Source: Micropterix aruncella
Taxonomy: Eukaryota > Arthropoda > Insecta > Lepidoptera > Micropterigidae
Reading direction: 5' to 3'
DNA length: 64,000 nt
Assembly (NCBI GenBank): GCA_944548615.1
Contig: CALYMY010000075.1
Location: 62,001-126,000 of the forward strand
The notes under the pieces are model-generated. The model was not told the origin of the DNA, searched no databases, and worked only from the letters and a program-made list of their open reading frames with translations. Made by a program: the position numbers and the translations under genes. Positions 8,321 to 23,400 of this stretch are shown here, piece by piece. The first letter of the stretch is position 1, and the number at the start of each line of letters is the position of its first letter.

Positions 8321-11300
8321 CGAAAAATGTGATTTTTTCATAACAATTTCTATGTTCAAAATGAAAGTTTATATAAAAAAATTCAAAATGTCAAAATTTC
8401 GAAAATGCCATTTCGTAGAGATTTCAAAGGCCTTCGTTCTGTCCGAACACCGTAACGCGTTAGGTTTACTCTATCTCGATTTATTTCGAAAAATGTGATT
8501 TTTTCATAATAATTTCCAAGTTCAAAATGAAAGTTTATATAAAAATTTTCAAAATATCAAAATTTCAAAAATGCCATTTTGTAGAGCTTAAGCGGGGTGT
8601 CGATCTCGCCAAAGACCGCAACGCGGTAGGTTTACTCTATCTCGATTTATTTCGAAAAATGTGATTTTTTCATAACAATTTCTATGTTCAAAATGAAAGT
8701 TTATATAAAATTTTTCAAAATGTCAAAATTTCGAAAATGCCATTTTGTAGAGATTACCAAGGTCGTCGTTCTGTCCGAACGCCGTAACGCTATAGGTTTA
8801 CTCTATCACGATCTTTTTCGAAAAATGTGATTTTTTCATAACAATTTCTATGTTTAAAATGAAATTTTATATAAAATTTTTCAAAATGTCAAAATTTCGA
8901 AAATGCCATTTTGTAGAGATTACCAAGGCCGTCGTTCTGTCCGAACGCCGTAACGCTATAGGTTTACTCTATCACGATCTTTTTCGAAAAATGTGATTTT
9001 TTCATAATAATTTCTATGTTTAAAATGAAATTTTATATAAAATTTTTCAAAATGTCAAAATTTCAAAAATGCCATTTTGTAGAGCTTAAGCGGGGTGTCG
9101 ATCTAGCCAAAGACCGCAACGCGGTAGGTTTACTCTATCACGGTCTTTTTCGAAAAATGTCATTTATTCATAACAATTTCTATGTTCAAAATGAAAGTTT
9201 ATATAAAAAATTTCAAAATGTCAAAATTTCGAAAATGCCATTTCGTAGAGATTACCAAGGCCGTGGTTCTGTCCGAACGCCGTAACGCTATAGGTTTACT
9301 CTATCACGATCTTTTTCGAAAAATGTGATTTTTTCATTATAATTTCTATGTTTAAAATGAAATTTTATATAAAATTTTTCAAAATGTCAAAATTTCAAAA
9401 ATGCCATTTTGTAGAGCTTAAGCGGGGTGTCGATCTCGCCAAAGACCGCAACGCGGTAGGTTTACTCTATCTCGATTTATTTCGAAAAATGTGATTTTTT
9501 CATAACAATTTCTATGTTCAAAATGAAAGTTTATATAAAAAATTTCAAAATGTCAAAATTTCGAAAATGCCATTTTGTAGAGATTACCAAGGCCGTCGTT
9601 CTGTCCGAACGCCGTAACCCTATAGGTTTACTCTATCACGATCTTTTTCGAAAAATGTGATTTTTTCATAACAATTTCTATGTTTAAAATGAAATTTTAT
9701 ATAAAATTTTTCAAAATGTCAAAATTTCGAAAATGCCATTTTGTAGAGATTACCAAGGCCGTCGTTCTGTCCGAACGCCGTAACCCTATAGGTTTACTCT
9801 ATCACGATCTTTTTCGAAAAATATGATTTTTTCATAATAATTTCTATGTTTAAAATGAAATTTTATATAAAATTTTTCAAAAAGTCAAAATTTCAAAAAT
9901 GCCATTTTGTAGAGCTTAAGCGGGGTGTCGATCTCGTCAAAGACCGCAACGCGGTAGGTTTACTCTATCTCGTTCTTTTGTGAAAAATGTGATTTTTTCA
10001 TAACAATTTCTATGTTCAAAATGAAAGTTTATATAAAAAATTTCAAAATGTCAAAATTTCGAAAATGCCATTTCGTAGAGATTTCAAAGGCCTTCGTTAT
10101 GCCCAAACACCGTAACGCGTTTTATTTACTCTATCACGGTCTTTTTCGAAAAATGACATTTATTCATAACAATTTCTATGTTCAGGAGTTCCCTCGTCGG
10201 GAGCCAACCCTGGGTGCAGCAGCCATGTCATGGTGGAACTTAGTAATTGCCATCATAATGGAATGCCTATACCAAATTTCACGTCTCTACGGTTGACCGT
10301 TGAGGAGTTCCCTCGTCGGGAGCCAACCCTGGGTGCAGCAGCCATGTCATGGTGGAACTTAGTAATTGCCATCATAATGGAATGCCTATACCAAATTTCA
10401 CGTCTCTACGGTTGACCGTTGAGGAGTTCCCTCGTCGGGAGCCAACCCTGGGTGCAGCAGCGATGTCATGGTGGAACTTAGAAATTGCCGTCATAATGGA
10501 ATGCCTATACCAAATTTCACGTCTCTACGGTTGACCGTTGAGGAGTTCCCTCGTCGGGAGCCAACCCTGGGTGCAGCAGCCATGTCATGGTGGAACTTAG
10601 TAATTGCCATCATAATGGAATGCCTATACCAAATTTCACGTCTCTACGGTTGACCGTTGAGGAGTTCCCTCGTCGGGAGCCAACCCTGGGTGCAGCAGCC
10701 ATGTCATGGTGGAACTTAGTAATTGCCATCATAATGGAATGCCTATACCAAATTTCACGTCTCTACGGTTGACCGTTGAGGAGTTCCCTCGTCGGGAGCC
10801 AACCCTGGGTGCAGCAGCCATGTCATGGTGGAACTTAGTAATTGCCATCATAATGGAATGCCTATACCAAATTTCACGTCTCTACGGTTGACCGTTGAGG
10901 AGTTCCCTCGTCGGGAGCCAACCCTGGGTGCAGCAGCCATGTCATGGTGGAACTTAGTAATTGCCATCATAATGGAATGCCTATACCAAATTTCACGTCT
11001 CTACGGTTGACCGTTGAGGAGTTCCCTCGTCGGGAGCCAACCCTGGGTGCAGCAGCGATGTCATGGTGGAACTTAGAAATTGCCGTCATAATGGAATGCC
11101 TATACCAAATTTCACGTCTCTACGGTTGACCGTTGAGGAGTTCCCTCGTCGGGAGCCAACCCTGGGTGCAGCAGCCATGTCATGGTGGAACTTAGTAATT
11201 GCCATCATAATGGAATGCCTATACCAAATTTCACGTCTCTACGGTTGACCGTTGAGGAGTTCCCTCGTCGGGAGCCAACCCTGGGTGCAGCAGCCATGTC

Positions 11301-12350
11301 ATGGTGGAACTTAGTAATTGCCATCATAATGGAATGCCTATACCAAATTTCACGTCTCTACGGTTGACCGTTGAGGAGTTCCCTCGTCGGGAGCCAACCC
11401 TGGGTGCAGCAGCCATGTCATGGTGGAACTTAGTAATTGCCATCATAATGGAATGCCTATACCAAATTTCACGTCTCTACGGTTGACCGTTGAGAAGTTC
11501 CCTCGTCGGGAGCCAACCCTGGGTGCAGCAGCCATGTCATGGTGGAACTTAGTAATTGCCATCATAATGGAATGCCTATACCAAATTTCACGTCTCTACG
11601 GTTGACCGTTGAGGAGTTCCCTCGTCCTTGTCACGTACCTCTTTCCGTAGGTTGTTTACTCCTTTTAATTCGTTTAACGCCTCGCGGGCAATATCTCTGG
11701 CTCTTTCCGGTATTTCTTCGAAATTCCGAAACGGCACTTCTATTTCTGTGGTCTCCATATTGTCTCTTCTCGTTGATCAAAGGCACTGAAAATGAAAATG
11801 AAAAAGCACAGATTAAATAGTATTGAAAAGTAATTAAAGAAGAAGAAGAAGACGAGATAAAAAGCAGAAGCAATGAAATGAAAAGCGTTCTAAAACCCTA
11901 TCTTTTGACACCTCGCTTGTGTGTATATGATAAAATAAAGAATATAATATTTAATTTATTAAACGAAGCCGCGGGAAAAATACTAAAACTCCCTTGGCTC
12001 GGATCGCTACTATTGAAAACAAACATCGTAAAATCGATAAATAAACTTTCGCAAGTATGACGAGGGCTGAAGTTACCATAGAAACAGAAATCGTTAAATC
12101 GATAAATATTCTATTGCGAGTCGGGCCACCGCCTGAGCTCGTTACTATGGAAACAAAACCGTTAAATCGATAAATCAATATACCTATACAGATATTAAAT
12201 CGTCTATAATTCCGTTAATATTACTCAGATTTGAAAATTAAAAGAAGCGTTAGATGCGCAAAGCAAAACTCTATTAGATAATAATAAACAGGGAGGACTA
12301 TTGATGCCTTTTAGCGCAATAGCCCTCAAACGTCGGAAGCCAATTTATTT
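8321..12350 (+). repeat. Macrosatellite unit 3 (4,030 bp)
   Basis: Blocks: 166-bp array 8321-10184, 119-bp array 10185-11626, spacer 11627-12350. C to T at 9937 in monomer 10 (CTCGTCAAAG) is shared only with unit 5 at 17997, again 8,060 bp away. Confidence 0.97.
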
Positions 12351-15300
12351 CGAAAAATGTGATTTTTTCATAACAATTTCTATGTTCAAAATGAAAGTTT
12401 ATATAAAAAAATTCAAAATGTCAAAATTTCGAAAATGCCATTTCGTAGAGATTTCAAAGGCCTTCGTTCTGTCCGAACACCGTAACGCGTTAGGTTTACT
12501 CTATCTCGATTTATTTCGAAAAATGTGATTTTTTCATAATAATTTCCAAGTTCAAAATGAAAGTTTATATAAAAATTTTCAAAATATCAAAATTTCAAAA
12601 ATGCCATTTTGTAGAGCTTAAGCGGGGTGTCGATCTCGCCAAAGACCGCAACGCGGTAGGTTTACTCTATCTCGATTTATTTCGAAAAATGTGATTTTTT
12701 CATAACAATTTCTATGTTCAAAATGAAAGTTTATATAAAATTTTTCAAAATGTCAAAATTTCGAAAATGCCATTTTGTAGAGATTACCAAGGTCGTCGTT
12801 CTGTCCGAACGCCGTAACGCTATAGGTTTACTCTATCACGATCTTTTTCGAAAAATGTGATTTTTTCATAACAATTTCTATGTTTAAAATGAAATTTTAT
12901 ATAAAATTTTTCAAAATGTCAAAATTTCGAAAATGCCATTTTGTAGAGATTACCAAGGCCGTCGTTCTGTCCGAACGCCGTAACGCTATAGGTTTACTCT
13001 ATCACGATCTTTTTCGAAAAATGTGATTTTTTCATAATAATTTCTATGTTTAAAATGAAATTTTATATAAAATTTTTCAAAATGTCAAAATTTCAAAAAT
13101 GCCATTTTGTAGAGCTTAAGCGGGGTGTCGATCTAGCCAAAGACCGCAACGCGGTAGGTTTACTCTATCACGGTCTTTTTCGAAAAATGTCATTTATTCA
13201 TAACAATTTCTATGTTCAAAATGAAAGTTTATATAAAAAATTTCAAAATGTCAAAATTTCGAAAATGCCATTTCGTAGAGATTACCAAGGCCGTGGTTCT
13301 GTCCGAACGCCGTAACGCTATAGGTTTACTCTATCACGATCTTTTTCGAAAAATGTGATTTTTTCATTATAATTTCTATGTTTAAAATGAAATTTTATAT
13401 AAAATTTTTCAAAATGTCAAAATTTCAAAAATGCCATTTTGTAGAGCTTAAGCGGGGTGTCGATCTCGCCAAAGACCGCAACGCGGTAGGTTTACTCTAT
13501 CTCGATTTATTTCGAAAAATGTGATTTTTTCATAACAATTTCTATGTTCAAAATGAAAGTTTATATAAAAAATTTCAAAATGTCAAAATTTCGAAAATGC
13601 CATTTTGTAGAGATTACCAAGGCCGTCGTTCTGTCCGAACGCCGTAACCCTATAGGTTTACTCTATCACGATCTTTTTCGAAAAATGTGATTTTTTCATA
13701 ACAATTTCTATGTTTAAAATGAAATTTTATATAAAATTTTTCAAAATGTCAAAATTTCGAAAATGCCATTTTGTAGAGATTACCAAGGCCGTCGTTCTGT
13801 CCGAACGCCGTAACCCTATAGGTTTACTCTATCACGATCTTTTTCGAAAAATATGATTTTTTCATAATAATTTCTATGTTTAAAATGAAATTTTATATAA
13901 AATTTTTCAAAAAGTCAAAATTTCAAAAATGCCATTTTGTAGAGCTTAAGCGGGGTGTCGATCTCGCCAAAGACCGCAACGCGGTAGGTTTACTCTATCT
14001 CGTTCTTTTGTGAAAAATGTGATTTTTTCATAACAATTTCTATGTTCAAAATGAAAGTTTATATAAAAAATTTCAAAATGTCAAAATTTCGAAAATGCCA
14101 TTTCGTAGAGATTTCAAAGGCCTTCGTTATGCCCAAACACCGTAACGCGTTTTATTTACTCTATCACGGTCTTTTTCGAAAAATGACATTTATTCATAAC
14201 AATTTCTATGTTCAGGAGTTCCCTCGTCGGGAGCCAACCCTGGGTGCAGCAGCCATGTCATGGTGGAACTTAGTAATTGCCATCATAATGGAATGCCTAT
14301 ACCAAATTTCACGTCTCTACGGTTGACCGTTGAGGAGTTCCCTCGTCGGGAGCCAACCCTGGGTGCAGCAGCCATGTCATGGTGGAACTTAGTAATTGCC
14401 ATCATAATGGAATGCCTATACCAAATTTCACGTCTCTACGGTTGACCGTTGAGGAGTTCCCTCGTCGGGAGCCAACCCTGGGTGCAGCAGCGATGTCATG
14501 GTGGAACTTAGAAATTGCCGTCATAATGGAATGCCTATACCAAATTTCACGTCTCTACGGTTGACCGTTGAGGAGTTCCCTCGTCGGGAGCCAACCCTGG
14601 GTGCAGCAGCCATGTCATGGTGGAACTTAGTAATTGCCATCATAATGGAATGCCTATACCAAATTTCACGTCTCTACGGTTGACCGTTGAGGAGTTCCCT
14701 CGTCGGGAGCCAACCCTGGGTGCAGCAGCCATGTCATGGTGGAACATAGTAATTGCCATCATAATGGAATGCCTATACCAAATTTCACGTCTCTACGGTT
14801 GACCGTTGAGGAGTTCCCTCGTCGGGAGCCAACCCTGGGTGCAGCAGCCATGTCATGGTGGAACTTAGTAATTGCCATCATAATGGAATGCCTATACCAA
14901 ATTTCACGTCTCTACGGTTGACCGTTGAGGAGTTCCCTCGTCGGGAGCCAACCCTGGGTGCAGCAGCCATGTCATGGTGGAACTTAGTAATTGCCATCAT
15001 AATGGAATGCCTATACCAAATTTCACGTCTCTACGGTTGACCGTTGAGGAGTTCCCTCGTCGGGAGCCAACCCTGGGTGCAGCAGCGATGTCATGGTGGA
15101 ACTTAGAAATTGCCGTCATAATGGAATGCCTATACCAAATTTCACGTCTCTACGGTTGACCGTTGAGGAGTTCCCTCGTCGGGAGCCAACCCTGGGTGCA
15201 GCAGCCATGTCATGGTGGAACTTAGTAATTGCCATCATAATGGAATGCCTATACCAAATTTCACGTCTCTACGGTTGACCGTTGAGGAGTTCCCTCGTCG

Positions 15301-16380
15301 GGAGCCAACCCTGGGTGCAGCAGCCATGTCATGGTGGAACTTAGTAATTGCCATCATAATGGAATGCCTATACCAAATTTCACGTCTCTACGGTTGACCG
15401 TTGAGGAGTTCCCTCGTCGGGAGCCAACCCTGGGTGCAGCAGCCATGTCATGGTGGAACTTAGTAATTGCCATCATAATGGAATGCCTATACCAAATTTC
15501 ACGTCTCTACGGTTGACCGTTGAGAAGTTCCCTCGTCGGGAGCCAACCCTGGGTGCAGCAGCCATGTCATGGTGGAACTTAGTAATTGCCATCATAATGG
15601 AATGCCTATACCAAATTTCACGTCTCTACGGTTGACCGTTGAGGAGTTCCCTCGTCCTTGTCACGTACCTCTTTCCGTAGGTTGTTTACTCCTTTTAATT
15701 CGTTTAACGCCTCGCGGGCAATATCTCTGGCTCTTTCCGGTATTTCTTCGAAATTCCGAAACGGCACTTCTATTTCTGTGGTCTCCATATTGTCTCTTCT
15801 CGTTGATCAAAGGCACTGAAAATGAAAATGAAAAAGCACAGATTAAATAGTATTGAAAAGTAATTAAAGAAGAAGAAGAAGACGAGATAAAAAGCAGAAG
15901 CAATGAAATGAAAAGCGTTCTAAAACCCTATCTTTTGACACCTCGCTTGTGTGTATATGATAAAATAAAGAATATAATATTTAATTTATTAAACGAAGCC
16001 GCGGGAAAAATACTAAAACTCCCTTGGCTCGGATCGCTACTATTGAAAACAAACATCGTAAAATCGATAAATAAACTTTCGCAAGTATGACGAGGGCTGA
16101 AGTTACCATAGAAACAGAAATCGTTAAATCGATAAATATTCTATTGCGAGTCGGGCCACCGCCTGAGCTCGTTACTATGGAAACAAAACCGTTAAATCGA
16201 TAAATCAATATACCTATACAGATATTAAATCGTCTATAATTCCGTTAATATTACTCAGATTTGAAAATTAAAAGAAGCGTTAGATGCGCAAAGCAAAACT
16301 CTATTAGATAATAATAAACAGGGAGGACTATTGATGCCTTTTAGCGCAATAGCCCTCAAACGTCGGAAGCCAATTTATTT
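12351..16380 (+). repeat. Macrosatellite unit 4 (4,030 bp)
   Basis: Blocks: 166-bp array 12351-14214, 119-bp array 14215-15656, spacer 15657-16380. Carries the unit-2 marker (A at 14746) but not the unit-2 private change corresponding to 6038, so that change arose after the two units separated or was lost here. Confidence 0.97.
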
Positions 16381-19300
16381 CGAAAAATGTGATTTTTTCA
16401 TAACAATTTCTATGTTCAAAATGAAAGTTTATATAAAAAAATTCAAAATGTCAAAATTTCGAAAATGCCATTTCGTAGAGATTTCAAAGGCCTTCGTTCT
16501 GTCCGAACACCGTAACGCGTTAGGTTTACTCTATCTCGATTTATTTCGAAAAATGTGATTTTTTCATAATAATTTCCAAGTTCAAAATGAAAGTTTATAT
16601 AAAAATTTTCAAAATATCAAAATTTCAAAAATGCCATTTTGTAGAGCTTAAGCGGGGTGTCGATCTCGCCAAAGACCGCAACGCGGTAGGTTTACTCTAT
16701 CTCGATTTATTTCGAAAAATGTGATTTTTTCATAACAATTTCTATGTTCAAAATGAAAGTTTATATAAAATTTTTCAAAATGTCAAAATTTCGAAAATGC
16801 CATTTTGTAGAGATTACCAAGGTCGTCGTTCTGTCCGAACGCCGTAACGCTATAGGTTTACTCTATCACGATCTTTTTCGAAAAATGTGATTTTTTCATA
16901 ACAATTTCTATGTTTAAAATGAAATTTTATATAAAATTTTTCAAAATGTCAAAATTTCGAAAATGCCATTTTGTAGAGATTGCCAAGGCCGTCGTTCTGT
17001 CCGAACGCCGTAACGCTATAGGTTTACTCTATCACGATCTTTTTCGAAAAATGTGATTTTTTCATAATAATTTCTATGTTTAAAATGAAATTTTATATAA
17101 AATTTTTCAAAATGTCAAAATTTCAAAAATGCCATTTTGTAGAGCTTAAGCGGGGTGTCGATCTAGCCAAAGACCGCAACGCGGTAGGTTTACTCTATCA
17201 CGGTCTTTTTCGAAAAATGTCATTTATTCATAACAATTTCTATGTTCAAAATGAAAGTTTATATAAAAAATTTCAAAATGTCAAAATTTCGAAAATGCCA
17301 TTTCGTAGAGATTACCAAGGCCGTGGTTCTGTCCGAACGCCGTAACGCTATAGGTTTACTCTATCACGATCTTTTTCGAAAAATGTGATTTTTTCATTAT
17401 AATTTCTATGTTTAAAATGAAATTTTATATAAAATTTTTCAAAATGTCAAAATTTCAAAAATGCCATTTTGTAGAGCTTAAGCGGGGTGTCGATCTCGCC
17501 AAAGACCGCAACGCGGTAGGTTTACTCTATCTCGATTTATTTCGAAAAATGTGATTTTTTCATAACAATTTCTATGTTCAAAATGAAAGTTTATATAAAA
17601 AATTTCAAAATGTCAAAATTTCGAAAATGCCATTTTGTAGAGATTACCAAGGCCGTCGTTCTGTCCGAACGCCGTAACCCTATAGGTTTACTCTATCACG
17701 ATCTTTTTCGAAAAATGTGATTTTTTCATAACAATTTCTATGTTTAAAATGAAATTTTATATAAAATTTTTCAAAATGTCAAAATTTCGAAAATGCCATT
17801 TTGTAGAGATTACCAAGGCCGTCGTTCTGTCCGAACGCCGTAACCCTATAGGTTTACTCTATCACGATCTTTTTCGAAAAATATGATTTTTTCATAATAA
17901 TTTCTATGTTTAAAATGAAATTTTATATAAAATTTTTCAAAAAGTCAAAATTTCAAAAATGCCATTTTGTAGAGCTTAAGCGGGGTGTCGATCTCGTCAA
18001 AGACCGCAACGCGGTAGGTTTACTCTATCTCGTTCTTTTGTGAAAAATGTGATTTTTTCATAACAATTTCTATGTTCAAAATGAAAGTTTATATAAAAAA
18101 TTTCAAAATGTCAAAATTTCGAAAATGCCATTTCGTAGAGATTTCAAAGGCCTTCGTTATGCCCAAACACCGTAACGCGTTTTATTTACTCTATCACGGT
18201 CTTTTTCGAAAAATGACATTTATTCATAACAATTTCTATGTTCAGGAGTTCCCTCGTCGGGAGCCAACCCTGGGTGCAGCAGCCATGTCATGGTGGAACT
18301 TAGTAATTGCCATCATAATGGAATGCCTATACCAAATTTCACGTCTATACGGTTGACCGTTGAGGAGTTCCCTCGTCGGGAGCCAACCCTGGGTGCAGCA
18401 GCCATGTCATGGTGGAACTTAGTAATTGCCATCATAATGGAATGCCTATACCAAATTTCACGTCTCTACGGTTGACCGTTGAGGAGTTCCCTCGTCGGGA
18501 GCCAACCCTGGGTGCAGCAGCGATGTCATGGTGGAACTTAGAAATTGCCGTCATAATGGAATGCCTATACCAAATTTCACGTCTCTACGGTTGACCGTTG
18601 AGGAGTTCCCTCGTCGGGAGCCAACCCTGGGTGCAGCAGCCATGTCATGGTGGAACTTAGTAATTGCCATCATAATGGAATGCCTATACCAAATTTCACG
18701 TCTCTACGGTTGACCGTTGAGGAGTTCCCTCGTCGGGAGCCAACCCTGGGTGCAGCAGCCATGTCATGGTGGAACTTAGTAATTGCCATCATAATGGAAT
18801 GCCTATACCAAATTTCACGTCTCTACGGTTGACCGTTGAGGAGTTCCCTCGTCGGGAGCCAACCCTGGGTGCAGCAGCCATGTCATGGTGGAACTTAGTA
18901 ATTGCCATCATAATGGAATGCCTATACCAAATTTCACGTCTCTACGGTTGACCGTTGAGGAGTTCCCTCGTCGGGAGCCAACCCTGGGTGCAGCAGCCAT
19001 GTCATGGTGGAACTTAGTAATTGCCATCATAATGGAATGCCTATACCAAATTTCACGTCTCTACGGTTGACCGTTGAGGAGTTCCCTCGTCGGGAGCCAA
19101 CCCTGGGTGCAGCAGCGATGTCATGGTGGAACTTAGAAATTGCCGTCATAATGGAATGCCTATACCAAATTTCACGTCTCTACGGTTGACCGTTGAGGAG
19201 TTCCCTCGTCGGGAGCCAACCCTGGGTGCAGCAGCCATGTCATGGTGGAACTTAGTAATTGCCATCATAATGGAATGCCTATACCAAATTTCACGTCTCT

Positions 19301-20410
19301 ACGGTTGACCGTTGAGGAGTTCCCTCGTCGGGAGCCAACCCTGGGTGCAGCAGCCATGTCATGGTGGAACTTAGTAATTGCCATCATAATGGAATGCCTA
19401 TACCAAATTTCACGTCTCTACGGTTGACCGTTGAGGAGTTCCCTCGTCGGGAGCCAACCCTGGGTGCAGCAGCCATGTCATGGTGGAACTTAGTAATTGC
19501 CATCATAATGGAATGCCTATACCAAATTTCACGTCTCTACGGTTGACCGTTGAGAAGTTCCCTCGTCGGGAGCCAACCCTGGGTGCAGCAGCCATGTCAT
19601 GGTGGAACTTAGTAATTGCCATCATAATGGAATGCCTATACCAAATTTCACGTCTCTACGGTTGACCGTTGAGGAGTTCCCTCGTCCTTGTCACGTACCT
19701 CTTTCCGTAGGTTGTTTACTCCTTTTAATTCGTTTAACGCCTCGCGGGCAATATCTCTGGCTCTTTCCGGTATTTCTTCGAAATTCCGAAACGGCACTTC
19801 TATTTCTGTGGTCTCCATATTGTCTCTTCTCGTTGATCAAAGGCACTGAAAATGAAAATGAAAAAGCACAGATTAAATAGTATTGAAAAGTAATTAAAGA
19901 AGAAGAAGAAGACGAGATAAAAAGCAGAAGCAATGAAATGAAAAGCGTTCTAAAACCCTATCTTTTGACACCTCGCTTGTGTGTATATGATAAAATAAAG
20001 AATATAATATTTAATTTATTAAACGAAGCCGCGGGAAAAATACTAAAACTCCCTTGGCTCGGATCGCTACTATTGAAAACAAACATCGTAAAATCGATAA
20101 ATAAACTTTCGCAAGTATGACGAGGGCTGAAGTTACCATAGAAACAGAAATCGTTAAATCGATAAATATTCTATTGCGAGTCGGGCCACCGCCTGAGCTC
20201 GTTACTATGGAAACAAAACCGTTAAATCGATAAATCAATATACCTATACAGATATTAAATCGTCTATAATTCCGTTAATATTACTCAGATTTGAAAATTA
20301 AAAGAAGCGTTAGATGCGCAAAGCAAAACTCTATTAGATAATAATAAACAGGGAGGACTATTGATGCCTTTTAGCGCAATAGCCCTCAAACGTCGGAAGC
20401 CAATTTATTT
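16381..20410 (+). repeat. Macrosatellite unit 5 (4,030 bp)
   Basis: Blocks: 166-bp array 16381-18244, 119-bp array 18245-19686, spacer 19687-20410. Carries the unit-3 marker (T at 17997). Private changes: A to G at 16982 in monomer 4 (GATTGCCAAGG) and C to A at 18347 in the first 119-bp copy, which changes the dyad arm. Confidence 0.97.
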
Positions 20411-23400
20411 CGAAAAATGTGATTTTTTCATAACAATTTCTATGTTCAAAATGAAAGTTTATATAAAAAAATTCAAAATGTCAAAATTTCGAAAATGCCA
20501 TTTCGTAGAGATTTCAAAGGCCTTCGTTCTGTCCGAACACCGTAACGCGTTAGGTTTACTCTATCTCGATTTATTTCGAAAAATGTGATTTTTTCATAAT
20601 AATTTCCAAGTTCAAAATGAAAGTTTATATAAAAATTTTCAAAATATCAAAATTTCAAAAATGCCATTTTGTAGAGCTTAAGCGGGGTGTCGATCTCGCC
20701 AAAGACCGCAACGCGGTAGGTTTACTCTATCTCGATTTATTTCGAAAAATGTGATTTTTTCATAACAATTTCTATGTTCAAAATGAAAGTTTATATAAAA
20801 TTTTTCAAAATGTCAAAATTTCGAAAATGCCATTTTGTAGAGATTACCAAGGTCGTCGTTCTGTCCGAACGCCGTAACGCTATAGGTTTACTCTATCACG
20901 ATCTTTTTCGAAAAATGTGATTTTTTCATAACAATTTCTATGTTTAAAATGAAATTTTATATAAAATTTTTCAAAATGTCAAAATTTCGAAAATGCCATT
21001 TTGTAGAGATTACCAAGGCCGTCGTTCTGTCCGAACGCCGTAACGCTATAGGTTTACTCTATCACGATCTTTTTCGAAAAATGTGATTTTTTCATAATAA
21101 TTTCTATGTTTAAAATGAAATTTTATATAAAATTTTTCAAAATGTCAAAATTTCAAAAATGCCATTTTGTAGAGCTTAAGCGGGGTGTCGATCTAGCCAA
21201 AGACCGCAACGCGGTAGGTTTACTCTATCACGGTCTTTTTCGAAAAATGTCATTTATTCATAACAATTTCTATGTTCAAAATGAAAGTTTATATAAAAAA
21301 TTTCAAAATGTCAAAATTTCGAAAATGCCATTTCGTAGAGATTACCAAGGCCGTGGTTCTGTCCGAACGCCGTAACGCTATAGGTTTACTCTATCACGAT
21401 CTTTTTCGAAAAATGTGATTTTTTCATTATAATTTCTATGTTTAAAATGAAATTTTATATAAAATTTTTCAAAATGTCAAAATTTCAAAAATGCCATTTT
21501 GTAGAGCTTAAGCGGGGTGTCGATCTCGCCAAAGACCGCAACGCGGTAGGTTTACTCTATCTCGATTTATTTCGAAAAATGTGATTTTTTCATAACAATT
21601 TCTATGTTCAAAATGAAAGTTTATATAAAAAATTTCAAAATGTCAAAATTTCGAAAATGCCATTTTGTAGAGATTACCAAGGCCGTCGTTCTGTCCGAAC
21701 GCCGTAACCCTATAGGTTTACTCTATCACGATCTTTTTCGAAAAATGTGATTTTTTCATAACAATTTCTATGTTTAAAATGAAATTTTATATAAAATTTT
21801 TCAAAATGTCAAAATTTCGAAAATGCCATTTTGTAGAGATTACCAAGGCCGTCGTTCTGTCCGAACGCCGTAACCCTATAGGTTTACTCTATCACGATCT
21901 TTTTCGAAAAATATGATTTTTTCATAATAATTTCTATGTTTAAAATGAAATTTTATATAAAATTTTTCAAAAAGTCAAAATTTCAAAAATGCCATTTTGT
22001 AGAGCTTAAGCGGGGTGTCGATCTCGCCAAAGACCGCAACGCGGTAGGTTTACTCTATCTCGTTCTTTTGTGAAAAATGTGATTTTTTCATAACAATTTC
22101 TATGTTCAAAATGAAAGTTTATATAAAAAATTTCAAAATGTCAAAATTTCGAAAATGCCATTTCGTAGAGATTTCAAAGGCCTTCGTTATGCCCAAACAC
22201 CGTAACGCGTTTTATTTACTCTATCACGGTCTTTTTCGAAAAATGACATTTATTCATAACAATTTCTATGTTCAGGAGTTCCCTCGTCGGGAGCCAACCC
22301 TGGGTGCAGCAGCCATGTCATGGTGGAACTTAGTAATTGCCATCATAATGGAATGCCTATACCAAATTTCACGTCTCTACGGTTGACCGTTGAGGAGTTC
22401 CCTCGTCGGGAGCCAACCCTGGGTGCAGCAGCCATGTCATGGTGGAACTTAGTAATTGCCATCATAATGGAATGCCTATACCAAATTTCACGTCTCTACG
22501 GTTGACCGTTGAGGAGTTCCCTCGTCGGGAGCCAACCCTGGGTGCAGCAGCGATGTCATGGTGGAACTTAGAAATTGCCGTCATAATGGAATGCCTATAC
22601 CAAATTTCACGTCTCTACGGTTGACCGTTGAGGAGTTCCCTCGTCGGGAGCCAACCCTGGGTGCAGCAGCCATGTCATGGTGGAACTTAGTAATTGCCAT
22701 CATAATGGAATGCCTATACCAAATTTCACGTCTCTACGGTTGACCGTTGAGGAGTTCCCTCGTCGGGAGCCAACCCTGGGTGCAGCAGCCATGTCATGGT
22801 GGAACTTAGTAATTGCCATCATAATGGAATGCCTATACCAAATTTCACGTCTCTACGGTTGACCGTTGAGGAGTTCCCTCGTCGGGAGCCAACCCTGGGT
22901 GCAGCAGCCATGTCATGGTGGAACTTAGTAATTGCCATCATAATGGAATGCCTATACCAAATTTCACGTCTCTACGGTTGACCGTTGAGGAGTTCCCTCG
23001 TCGGGAGCCAACCCTGGGTGCAGCAGCCATGTCATGGTGGAACTTAGTAATTGCCATCATAATGGAATGCCTATACCAAATTTCACGTCTCTACGGTTGA
23101 CCGTTGAGGAGTTCCCTCGTCGGGAGCCAACCCTGGGTGCAGCAGCGATGTCATGGTGGAACTTAGAAATTGCCGTCATAATGGAATGCCTATACCAAAT
23201 TTCACGTCTCTACGGTTGACCGTTGAGGAGTTCCCTCGTCGGGAGCCAACCCTGGGTGCAGCAGCCATGTCATGGTGGAACTTAGTAATTGCCATCATAA
23301 TGGAATGCCTATACCAAATTTCACGTCTCTACGGTTGACCGTTGAGGAGTTCCCTCGTCGGGAGCCAACCCTGGGTGCAGCAGCCATGTCATGGTGGAAC

